A DNA stretch of 28,421 nt, taken from a virus. How positions within the stretch are numbered: the stretch's first letter is position 1; every line of letters begins with the position of its first letter. The DNA is taken from IMG/VR virus record IMGVR_UViG_3300047121_000173, positions 1-28,421 of that record. The stretch is one strand, 5' to 3'. A program made the position numbers and the translations under genes. The notes beneath the pieces were generated by a model, which did not search any database, was not told the DNA's origin, and saw only the letters and a list, made by a program, of their open reading frames with translations. Of the stretch, positions 1 through 6,139 are shown one piece after another.

Positions 1-2
1 TA

Positions 3-557
3 CAGATCCTTGATGAAGGCCGCGTCACAGGTAGTAATGGCAAGGAAGTGAGTTGTAAGAACACTATCATTATCATGACCAGTAACTTAGGTAGCGCAGA
101 TGGTGAGCGTCTTGCTATAGGTTTCGGCGACATGGCTAAGACAGGTGAAGATGACAAGGCATTCAAGGACTTCTTCAAGCCTGAATTTAGAAATCGTCTT
201 GACAAGTTGTGTAAATTCAAGAAGTTGGATTTGCTTAGTATCAAGAAGATCGTCATCAAGTTCACTGACGACCTCAAAAAGAACTTGCTTGACAAGCATA
301 ACATCACACTGAATCTCAGCGAACCTGCTGTAGAATATCTTGCTGAACAAGGTTATGATAGTAAGATGGGCGCACGTCCTCTTGCACGTAAGATTGATGA
401 ATTATTGCGCGTACCATTATCAAAGAAAATTCTCTTTCAAAAGATCAATAATGCTAATATCATAGCAAATGTGGTTAATGATACTATTGAATTCGCTATC
501 ATGAATAAAATGGTAGCAAAGGTAGGAGAAGATGGAATCATCACAGTTGAAAATTGA
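3..557 (+). CDS. ClpA-type AAA+ unfoldase, C-terminal part (5' end outside window)
   Basis: The reading frame is open from the left edge, so this is the last 184 residues of a longer protein. Visible are the beta strand leading to sensor 1 (IIIMTSNLG), an arginine-finger region (FFKPEFRNRLDKL) and the C-terminal small domain with sensor 2 (GARPLARKIDELL). This order is the second AAA+ module (D2) of ClpA/ClpC-type Hsp100 proteins, which unfold substrates and pass them to ClpP or act alone. The segment IGFGDM...DDKAFKDFFKPEFRNRLD resembles ClpA more than ClpB. No ClpP is in the window, so whether it partners with host ClpP is unknown. The tail ends KVGEDGIITVEN, unlike usual ClpA tails. The following gene starts inside this one. 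Confidence 0.88.
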   Translation, partial: QILDEGRVTGSNGKEVSCKNTIIIMTSNLGSADGERLAIGFGDMAKTGEDDKAFKDFFKPEFRNRLDKLCKFKKLDLLSIKKIVIKFTDDLKKNLLDKHNITLNLSEPAVEYLAEQGYDSKMGARPLARKIDELLRVPLSKKILFQKINNANIIANVVNDTIEFAIMNKMVAKVGEDGIITVEN

Positions 558-1218
558 TAATCGAACCAGTCTATATTTTTCGAAATATAGATATCGCGCA
601 CAATGTCATGTGATGGGAGCCTGCTACACCTATTATACTAGAAATATTGACGAGTTCAAGAAAAAACTAGAAAACACTAAGGCAAGCAGAAATCATTATA
701 GAATACAAGTGATGAATAGTAAGTTTGAAGAAACCTATGATTATATCGACTTTGAACAAATACATAAGTTATTCACATGGAGAGACGAAAAGGATCCTGA
801 CAAATACATGCATAGGATTCAGGGCAACCACATTAGTTTCTTTAGCAATGATTTAGAATTACTTAAAACGCTGACTGATATTGATCCTGAACCTATATAC
901 TCTGAAGCCATAGTAGAAAAGACAGACGTATTGTATTTTAAGAAAGAGCCTAAATACAAGTATAGGACGTTCTTTAAGGGTAGGAAAGTTCCTGTAAATT
1001 TCAATGATAATGTAAATAGCCTGATAGAAATGTACGGGGATAAACTAAATTTCAGCCCGGGCATGGTTCGATTCATGAATAAATATTCACGCAGTCCTTA
1101 TAGATACATGCATACATCGTATTATATAGACTATAATGATCCTAGCATGTTGACCATATTAGGCATTTGGTTTAATGATCTATTAGCCAAGACATATTCC
1201 TTGAAGAAAGAAGAGTGA
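532..1218 (+). CDS. Unknown phage protein, 228 aa
   Basis: I do not recognise this protein. It is rich in Tyr, Lys, Asp and Asn, with no signal peptide, no membrane segment and no nucleotide-binding motif. The ATG at 532 overlaps the end of the Clp gene by 26 bases and follows an AGGAG-like sequence at 524-528, which gives tight spacing. Overlap with the unfoldase gene suggests co-expression. The gene ends just before the late-promoter-like site at 1223. Real coding is supported by the long open frame continuing the gene-dense layout; the opposite-strand frame inside it is a shadow. Confidence 0.7.
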   Translation: MESSQLKIDNRTSLYFSKYRYRAQCHVMGACYTYYTRNIDEFKKKLENTKASRNHYRIQVMNSKFEETYDYIDFEQIHKLFTWRDEKDPDKYMHRIQGNHISFFSNDLELLKTLTDIDPEPIYSEAIVEKTDVLYFKKEPKYKYRTFFKGRKVPVNFNDNVNSLIEMYGDKLNFSPGMVRFMNKYSRSPYRYMHTSYYIDYNDPSMLTILGIWFNDLLAKTYSLKKEE

Positions 1219-1222
1219 CATA

Positions 1223-1230
1223 GATAAATA
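1223..1230 (+). promoter_or_regulatory. T4-type late promoter, GATAAATA
   Basis: The octamer matches the T4-like late consensus (TATAAATA; NATAAATA in cyanophages) at 7 of 8 positions. Transcription would start about 6 bases downstream, near 1236, 16 bases before the ATG at 1252. The octamer is also the 5' arm of a hairpin, annotated separately. Confidence 0.7.
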
Positions 1231-1253
1231 CTCTAATAGAATGGAGTATTTAT
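1224..1253 (+). promoter_or_regulatory. Perfect 10-bp inverted repeat over late promoter, RBS and start codon
   Basis: ATAAATACTC (1224-1233) and GAGTATTTAT (1244-1253) are exact reverse complements separated by 10 bases. The 5' arm is the late promoter itself. The 3' arm covers the GAG of the ribosome binding site and the first two bases of the ATG at 1252. RNA arriving from upstream would hide the start; RNA begun at about 1236 would lack the 5' arm. Confidence 0.7.
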
Positions 1254-1419
1254 GGCTAAAATCGTAGAAGATGTTGTTGTAATCAAGTTCAGCAAAATCG
1301 TCAAGGATAATGACAAAGACGGCGCTGATATCGCCGGAGCGGAAGTATTAGCCGCACTAGAGCAAGTAGCACAAGAACTTGCCGGTGAAGGTATTGTCGT
1401 TGAGGCGGTGAAAGCGTGA
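1252..1419 (+). CDS. Small acidic protein, 55 aa, unknown
   Basis: The frame runs ATG to TGA: MAKIVEDVVVIKFSKIVKDN..., ending VVEAVKA. It has a GGAG ribosome binding site at 1244-1247 and a late promoter just upstream. The next gene starts at GTG 1416 inside its stop (GTGA), which suggests translational coupling. The pattern of beta strand, acidic loop and Ala-rich helix is compact and plausible as a folded small virion protein, but I do not recognise a family. Its place under a late promoter and next to probable virion genes suggests a structural or assembly role. Confidence 0.65.
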   Translation: MAKIVEDVVVIKFSKIVKDNDKDGADIAGAEVLAALEQVAQELAGEGIVVEAVKA

Positions 1420-1802
1420 GCCAGGTAACTATCCTCGAACTATTACCACAGACCACATATGATGGTGGCGGTACAGGTAATGTCTATACAGTGACAGGGA
1501 ACGCACAACCTGCTGCCGCTTATTATCTTGGTAATCAAGACCTACAGACTGTCAACATCAAGTTGGAAAATTGCTCGGGTAATATCATTATAGAAGCGTC
1601 ATTGAATAGCAATGTGTCGAATGCAGAATGGTTCAAAGTCTATGAACTAGTAGCCAATGCTAATGCCGCTAATGGTTCAGAGCCATACGATTCAAGCAAC
1701 GCTAGCATATACACAAACATCGAAGGTAATTTCGTATATATGAGAGCAAAGATTCAAGACTTTGCCGGTGGTGTAGTTAGTTTTGTTAAATTGAGTTATT
1801 AA
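1416..1802 (+). CDS. Probable virion structural protein, 128 aa
   Basis: The start is GTG 1416, overlapping the previous stop. The composition (Asn, Ala, Gly, Ser, alternating hydrophobic residues) and the ending FVYMRAKIQDFAGGVVSFVKLSY suggest an all-beta domain like those in phage fibre, decoration or neck proteins. No signal peptide or membrane segment is visible. It is coupled to the late-promoter gene upstream and sits 1 base before the next ATG, so it is probably expressed late. The assignment rests on composition and position; I cannot name a T4 homologue. Confidence 0.55.
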   Translation: MSQVTILELLPQTTYDGGGTGNVYTVTGNAQPAAAYYLGNQDLQTVNIKLENCSGNIIIEASLNSNVSNAEWFKVYELVANANAANGSEPYDSSNASIYTNIEGNFVYMRAKIQDFAGGVVSFVKLSY

Positions 1803-1803
1803 T

Positions 1804-3069
1804 ATGAAACAGATAGTCGTCATGCCAGGTGGTTTTCACCCATTTCACGCAGGACATTATGCGTTATACAAGAGCGCATTAGAAGCCTTTCCCGGTGCTG
1901 ATGTTTATGTGGCAGCGACTAACGATCAAAAAGTCAGACCGTTTCCCTTTGAGATCAAAGAGAAACTAGCCAAACTAGCAGGTGTGCAACCCGGACGTTT
2001 TGTTCAAGTCAAAAGCCCGTTCATGCCCAAAGAGATCACACAGAATTACGATCCAGAAAATGACGTAGTTATTTTTGTGCGTAGCGAGAAAGATCGTAGC
2101 GAACAACCTAAGCCAGGTGGTACCAAGAAAGATGGTAGTCCTGCATATTTTCAACCATATACAGGTAAAAATATGCAACCATTTGGTAAACATGCTTATA
2201 TCGATTATCTACCCACAGTAGAATTTGGTCCTGGTATAAAGAGTGCCACTGAGATACGTAATGCTTGGCCTAAACTTAACGATAAGCAAAAGACTGCAAT
2301 GGTCATGAGCCTATATCCTGCTACACAAAAGAATCAAAAGTTAGCAACAAACGTAGTGAAACTATTAGATGCTGGTATGGGTACTGATATAGATGAAGAT
2401 ATAAGTCGTAGAGGATTCTTGAAGGGGATAGGCGCTGCCGCTATGACGGGCGCCGGCGCAAGGGCATTAGCACAATCAGATGATGAAAAAAAGGCACAGG
2501 AACTTCGTAAGCAAAATTTAGAAAGAATGAGAGGTTTGGCATCCGGTGGCCGCTTAGCGGATCCAGGGCCAGGGGCAAATTATGCTCAAAGGTTGAGAGC
2601 AAGAATACTTCCCAACCTTGTATGGTCTCAGCCTACTTCAGGTAATCCTAATCCACGGGTAGAAGTAAAAATAAAACTAGCACAAGATGGTAGTATAATT
2701 TCTGTTGATGTAATGAAACCTAGTGGTGAAGATACATGGGATGAGGCATTTGTCAAGGCAATTCAAAAAGTAAGTCATTTTCCTAAAGACAGCGAAGGAA
2801 GAGTTCCTCCTGAAATACACATGGTTGGACAACCTAAACCTGCAAATACTAATGAAGATTTAAAATCATTATATACTAGAATCAAACCGTTAATTAACGA
2901 AGCACCCCCTGAACAAAAAGAAAAACTATTCAAGATATTGGAAGCCGCTAAGAAGAACTTTGAAGCAGCCAACCCTGCACAACAAGCGGCGATAGCAATA
3001 AGCATGAAAAAGCAGGGCAAGAAGCCTGCGAATGTTTCCGAAGCAGTCGATTATTTAGAAGAAAAATAA
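1804..3069 (+). CDS. Nucleotidyltransferase-like protein with internal Tat-like signal and TolA/TonB-like C-terminal domain, 421 aa
   Basis: Residues 1 to about 165 form a nucleotidyltransferase-like Rossmann domain: MPGGFHPFHAGH carries the HxGH motif of cytidylyl/adenylyltransferases, and a KSATEIR segment fits the later active-site motif. Residues 201-223 then read like a twin-arginine signal: SRRGFLKG, a hydrophobic Ala/Gly stretch, and ALA before Gln. Residues about 260-340 (YAQRLRARILPNLVW, NPRVEVKIKL, DGSIISVDVMKPSG, WDEAFVKAI) resemble the TolA/TonB C-terminal fold. The last 75 residues are helical and end in DYLEEK. An in-frame ATG at 2377 would put the twin arginines 10 residues in, as in a normal Tat signal, but has no clear ribosome binding site. 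The role is unknown; a virion or envelope-facing function is inferred. Confidence 0.7.
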   Translation: MKQIVVMPGGFHPFHAGHYALYKSALEAFPGADVYVAATNDQKVRPFPFEIKEKLAKLAGVQPGRFVQVKSPFMPKEITQNYDPENDVVIFVRSEKDRSEQPKPGGTKKDGSPAYFQPYTGKNMQPFGKHAYIDYLPTVEFGPGIKSATEIRNAWPKLNDKQKTAMVMSLYPATQKNQKLATNVVKLLDAGMGTDIDEDISRRGFLKGIGAAAMTGAGARALAQSDDEKKAQELRKQNLERMRGLASGGRLADPGPGANYAQRLRARILPNLVWSQPTSGNPNPRVEVKIKLAQDGSIISVDVMKPSGEDTWDEAFVKAIQKVSHFPKDSEGRVPPEIHMVGQPKPANTNEDLKSLYTRIKPLINEAPPEQKEKLFKILEAAKKNFEAANPAQQAAIAISMKKQGKKPANVSEAVDYLEEK

Positions 3070-3076
3070 TTTCATA

Positions 3077-3116
3077 CCCCTCAAAGCAAGTAAATATTCG
3101 TACAAGTTTTGAGAGG
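3077..3116 (+). promoter_or_regulatory. Hairpin holding a late-promoter-like element and hiding the RBS of the next gene
   Basis: Arms 3077-3087 and 3106-3116 pair over 10 of 11 positions, one of them G-U. The loop contains AGTAAATA (3089-3096), a 6-of-8 match to the T4 late octamer, 25 bases before the ATG at 3121. The 3' arm is the strong ribosome binding site GAGAGG (3111-3116). Confidence 0.5.
3089..3096 (+). promoter_or_regulatory. Weak late-promoter-like octamer AGTAAATA
   Basis: This matches TATAAATA at six of eight positions and has the same distance to its gene as the better sites. Transcription would begin near 3102, inside the hairpin loop. Confidence 0.35.
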
Positions 3117-3120
3117 ACAT

Positions 3121-3996
3121 ATGGCAAACAAAAAAACTAAAGATGAAGAGAAGACTGTTCCTGTAGAGCAGGTTCAAGAGATTGCGGCGGAAGCACTACA
3201 GAATCCGCCATCAGAGGGGCAACAACAGCCCGGACAGAATCAAGTACAAGTTAACGTTGATTTCTTACGTACTACTAGAGTACACATTGCTATGCCATGC
3301 TATGGCGGCATGTTAACTGAATCAACATTCATGAGTTTCATCAAGTGGGCTAATACAGCCCGTCAACTCGGTATTGACTGGACATTGGAAACAATGGTCA
3401 ATGAGAGTTTGATTAGCCGCGCACGTAATACACTTACTGCTAAGTTCCTCGATATGCCTGAAGCAACACACTTGTTCTTTGTTGACGCTGACATTGGTTG
3501 GGAACCATGGCACTTGTTGGTACTATTAAACCGTGACGTTGATGTTATCGGTGGATTGTATCCAATGAAGACTATGCCAATCAAGTGGGTAGTTAATGGA
3601 TTCGATGGTGCTGAAGAAGGTCCAGATGGACTACAAGAAGTCAGTAAAGCAGGTACAGGTTTCTTGTTGATGAAGAAGCATGTATTTGAGAAGATGAATG
3701 GTCACCCTGCTGTCAAGCAATACAAGAATGATATCGGATTAGATCCTAAGTACGACAAGCACTTAAAGACTTATTTCGATACAGCAGTTCGCCAAAATCG
3801 TTACTACAGTGAAGACTGGACATTCTGTGAGAACTGGCGTGATCTAGGTGGACGCATCTGGGTAGATAAGCGTGTATTGTTACGTCACTCAGGTAGTTAT
3901 GTGTTCTGTATGGAAAATCAACAGCATTTGTTGAATACTATAGGACCCATGTATCTACAAGAGCAAGAAGCGAAGAAAGCCCAAGAAGGCAAATAA
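3121..3996 (+). CDS. Glycosyltransferase, GT-A type, 291 aa
   Basis: After a charged, Gln-rich linker (residues 1-45), the protein shows the GT-A pattern: VHIAMPCYGGMLTE at the nucleotide-sugar site, NTLTAKFLDM, then FFVDADIGW with the DxD metal/UDP-binding motif (D122, D124), VIGGLYPMK, and AGTGFLLMKKHVF with an acceptor-side segment YSEDWTFCENWRDLGG. It probably transfers a sugar to a phage or host acceptor such as DNA, capsid or cell-surface glycan; the acceptor cannot be read from sequence. The start at 3121 is chosen for the GAGAGG ribosome binding site at 3111-3116; an in-frame TTG at 3109 would lie inside that site. The gene is followed directly by a terminator. Confidence 0.8.
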   Translation: MANKKTKDEEKTVPVEQVQEIAAEALQNPPSEGQQQPGQNQVQVNVDFLRTTRVHIAMPCYGGMLTESTFMSFIKWANTARQLGIDWTLETMVNESLISRARNTLTAKFLDMPEATHLFFVDADIGWEPWHLLVLLNRDVDVIGGLYPMKTMPIKWVVNGFDGAEEGPDGLQEVSKAGTGFLLMKKHVFEKMNGHPAVKQYKNDIGLDPKYDKHLKTYFDTAVRQNRYYSEDWTFCENWRDLGGRIWVDKRVLLRHSGSYVFCMENQQHLLNTIGPMYLQEQEAKKAQEGK

Positions 3997-3997
3997 A

Positions 3998-4026
3998 GAA
4001 AAAGCCCCGAAAGGGGCTTTTTCTTT
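3998..4026 (+). terminator. Rho-independent terminator with GAAA tetraloop
   Basis: An 11-bp perfect stem, GAAAAAGCCCC (3998-4008) with GGGGCTTTTTC (4013-4023), encloses a GAAA loop. It has T-rich sequence on the 3' side and starts 2 bases after the glycosyltransferase stop codon. Confidence 0.93.
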
Positions 4027-4055
4027 TCTAAGGTTTATTGCATCATGTGTTTTTA

Positions 4056-4063
4056 GATAAATA
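4056..4063 (+). promoter_or_regulatory. T4-type late promoter, GATAAATA
   Basis: This is the same octamer as at 1223, 9071 and 15429. It lies after the terminator, so the downstream block needs its own promoter. The predicted start is near 4069, 19 bases before the ATG at 4088. Confidence 0.75.
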
Positions 4064-4087
4064 ATACATAGTTATTGGATATTTATC
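4056..4087 (+). promoter_or_regulatory. Inverted copy of the late octamer directly before the start codon
   Basis: GATAAATA (4056-4063) and TATTTATC (4080-4087) are exact reverse complements with a 16-base spacer, and the second arm abuts the ATG. The downstream arm also reads as a late octamer on the minus strand. Confidence 0.6.
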
Positions 4088-5152
4088 ATGAAAATCAACG
4101 ACATCTTTGAAAGCACAACATCAGGCTCGGTCGCTAGCGTAGCGATGCCCATGGGAGGTACACAAAAACGTCCCGGCTCATTATTCAAGGGCAAAAAGAC
4201 CAACAAGAAATTCTATGAATCTGAGGTCAGCGAAGCCGAAGTAAACGAAGCAGACCTGATATTAGTTCCTGGCCAGGGCAAAAAGTTAAAGCCCGGATTT
4301 ATCCCTAAAGACAAAGATCGCACAGACCATGAAGTAGAGATGGCACGTAGCGATCTATATCAAGCAGCCAAGAATGCGCAAAAAGTATATGCATTAATAC
4401 AACACTTAAGCGAAGAAGAAGGCTTAGAGGGCTGGGTACAAGAAAAGATCATAAAAGCCAACGACTACCTAAACACTATACGTGAATATCTAGAGCATAA
4501 AACACATATGCAAGAAGGTGGTGTATTAGCGGGTGGCATGAGCAATTTTGAAGAAGGTGTTAGAGATTTAGGATATGATGCACAATCTCTTATTATGAAA
4601 CTACGCCGTGATATAGAAGAAAAAAGATTACAACCTACTCCACAAGCAGTATTAGCAGCCGCAAGAGAGTTAGCAGGTGATATGGATTTTGCACCTCAAC
4701 TATTAGTAAAACAAGTATTAGGACAAGGTGTGGCGGAAGGCAATGATGGCAGAGATAAACATTACTACCTACGCAACGACATTTGGAGAGTCATGGACGG
4801 TGACGAACTAGTACACGAATATAAACCAGAACGTTATGAAGTTGTTGGTGCTAAAAAGTTATTGGCCCGTTTCGACGATGAAGGTTATGATGTTACTCAC
4901 GTTATTAGTCCAATGGGGACTGTTACATATCTGTATGGCAAACCCGACATGGACGAAGGCGCGGCGGAAGGCAAATGTGTTGAGTGTGGCGGACCTTCTT
5001 ATAGCGAGGAAAGTATTGCCGAAGCAAAAGATGCTTGCTATAATAAAGTCAAGAGCCGTTATAAAGTATGGCCATCAGCGTATGCATCAGGTGCATTAGT
5101 CAAGTGCCGTAAAGTAGGCGCAAGCAACTGGGGCAACAAGAGCAAAAAATGA
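4088..5152 (+). CDS. Modular virion/internal protein with capsid-targeting-like N-terminus, 354 aa
   Basis: It begins MKINDIFES, like the N-terminal peptides of T4 internal proteins that the prohead protease removes after a (L/I)xE site. Modules follow, separated by Glu-rich junctions (VSEAEVNEADL, GQGVAEG, GAAEGKC, ESIAEAKDA): a helical module (about residues 60-135, EVEMARSDL...GWVQEKIIKANDYLNTIREYLEHK), a second helical module (to about 215), a beta module (YYLRNDIWRV...VTYLYG) and a C-terminal Cys-containing basic module (ACYNKVKSRYKVWPSAYASG...VKCRKVG). I recall these modules, especially the last, from T4-like aquatic phage virion proteins. The layout suggests a precursor cut during head maturation. 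It shares an ATGA overlap with the next gene. Confidence 0.65.
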   Translation: MKINDIFESTTSGSVASVAMPMGGTQKRPGSLFKGKKTNKKFYESEVSEAEVNEADLILVPGQGKKLKPGFIPKDKDRTDHEVEMARSDLYQAAKNAQKVYALIQHLSEEEGLEGWVQEKIIKANDYLNTIREYLEHKTHMQEGGVLAGGMSNFEEGVRDLGYDAQSLIMKLRRDIEEKRLQPTPQAVLAAARELAGDMDFAPQLLVKQVLGQGVAEGNDGRDKHYYLRNDIWRVMDGDELVHEYKPERYEVVGAKKLLARFDDEGYDVTHVISPMGTVTYLYGKPDMDEGAAEGKCVECGGPSYSEESIAEAKDACYNKVKSRYKVWPSAYASGALVKCRKVGASNWGNKSKK

Positions 5153-5577
5153 GACAGTATATCAATCTAATAGAAGCAGTAGAGAAAGGTTGTCCTCGTG
5201 CCACATTCGATATCGACCTTAATCTAAAGAATCGTCAAACTGCTATAGATGAATATATGTATGGGCCTGCTAATCCAGATAAGCCGGGCTCCTATTGGAA
5301 AGATATGAGCAAAGTTTTCAAAGTAGACGAAGCAACAGCCAAGTCTATGATGTGCGGTAATTGTGCGGCATTTGATGTAAGTGACAGTATGCGCAAGTGT
5401 ATATCAGATGGCATCAAGGGTGATGAAAAGAATATAGATAGCAATGCTACTATCAATCTAAGTGATTTGGGTTACTGCAATTTTTTACATTTCAAATGTG
5501 CAGGCAGTCGTAGTTGTAAAGCCTGGGTGACAGGTGGTCCTATCACTGAAAAAGACAAAGGTGGGAAGGCTGACTAA
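5149..5577 (+). CDS. Cysteine-rich protein with capsid-targeting-like N-terminus, 142 aa
   Basis: It starts MRQYINLIEA, which fits a prohead-protease leader cut after LIE. The body has a CGNC pair (MMCGNCAAF), RKC, then GYCNFLHFKC...SCKAWVTGGPI. The clustered cysteines suggest a metal or iron-sulfur site; the CxxC, YC, KC and SC-AW arrangement is vaguely like high-potential iron-sulfur proteins, but I cannot assign the fold. The 4-base overlap with the gene upstream and 1-base gap to the gene downstream place it in the same late operon. A packaged internal protein is the most likely role, by position and leader. Confidence 0.6.
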   Translation: MRQYINLIEAVEKGCPRATFDIDLNLKNRQTAIDEYMYGPANPDKPGSYWKDMSKVFKVDEATAKSMMCGNCAAFDVSDSMRKCISDGIKGDEKNIDSNATINLSDLGYCNFLHFKCAGSRSCKAWVTGGPITEKDKGGKAD

Positions 5578-5578
5578 T

Positions 5579-6139
5579 ATGAGATACCGTCAAATACTAG
5601 AAGCATGTTGGAAAGGTTACAGGCGTGTGCCGGGTACCAAAGCCAACACTCCTGGTAGTTGCAAAAAGGTTAGTGAAGATCAGATAAGTGATGAAAAAGT
5701 ACGCAGAATTCAAAATTTCTTGAACGACAAGTTCGATGCTAACTTAGATGTTGATGGTGTGTTAGGTCCATTGACACTAAAAACTATAGACAAGTTTATG
5801 CCTGACGCTAAAAAGCGTTTAGCACCGGAGCCAGACAAGAATACAAATGTTCAAGGATTAGAGAAAAAACTAACTGAACAAGAATTAGAAGAAGATTTAC
5901 GTAAGTGGTTCAAAGAAAAGTGGGTTCGTTTCGGACCAGATGGAAAGATTCGCGGAGCATGTGCAAGAGGTAGTGGTAGCGAAGGTAAGCCTAAATGTTT
6001 ACCACAGAGCAAAGCACATAGTTTAGGAAAGAAAGGTCGTGCAAGTGCGGCAGCACGTAAGCGCAGAGAAGATCCTAATCCAGAGCGCAGTGGTCCAGCA
6101 AAGAACGTAGCGACTAAAAGCAAAAGAGATAAGAAATGA
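5579..6139 (+). CDS. Virion-associated protein with peptidoglycan-binding-like domain and basic Cys module, 186 aa
   Basis: The ATG at 5579 gives MRYRQILEA, another capsid-targeting-like leader; the longer frame from 5534 would overlap the previous gene and hide it. Next comes CWKGYRRVPGTK...CKKV, a small basic Cys module. About residues 42-73 (VRRIQNFLNDKF...DVDGVLGPLTLKTIDKFM) match the helical peptidoglycan-binding pattern (D-G-x-x-G-P-x-T). The C-terminal third has WFKEKWVRFGPDGKIRG, CLPQSKAHSLGKK and a very basic Arg/Lys tail, a module I associate with T4-like aquatic phage virion proteins. It may bind cell wall on entry or pack with DNA. It overlaps the next gene by 4 bases. Confidence 0.6.
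   Translation: MRYRQILEACWKGYRRVPGTKANTPGSCKKVSEDQISDEKVRRIQNFLNDKFDANLDVDGVLGPLTLKTIDKFMPDAKKRLAPEPDKNTNVQGLEKKLTEQELEEDLRKWFKEKWVRFGPDGKIRGACARGSGSEGKPKCLPQSKAHSLGKKGRASAAARKRREDPNPERSGPAKNVATKSKRDKK

Noticed and set aside
1060-1080. GGTTCGATTC as a tRNA T-arm
   Set aside because: No acceptor, D-arm or anticodon stem can be built around it, and it lies inside an open reading frame. No other tRNA was seen by eye.
2041-2200. Possible separate NadR/NMN adenylyltransferase gene ending before the Tat-like segment
   Set aside because: The frame runs without a stop from the HxGH domain through the TolA-like domain, so it is one gene unless the internal start at 2377 is used.
4836-5099. 87-codon plus-strand frame overlapping the modular virion protein
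   Set aside because: Shadow frame; the main frame carries the recognisable C-terminal module across the same bases.
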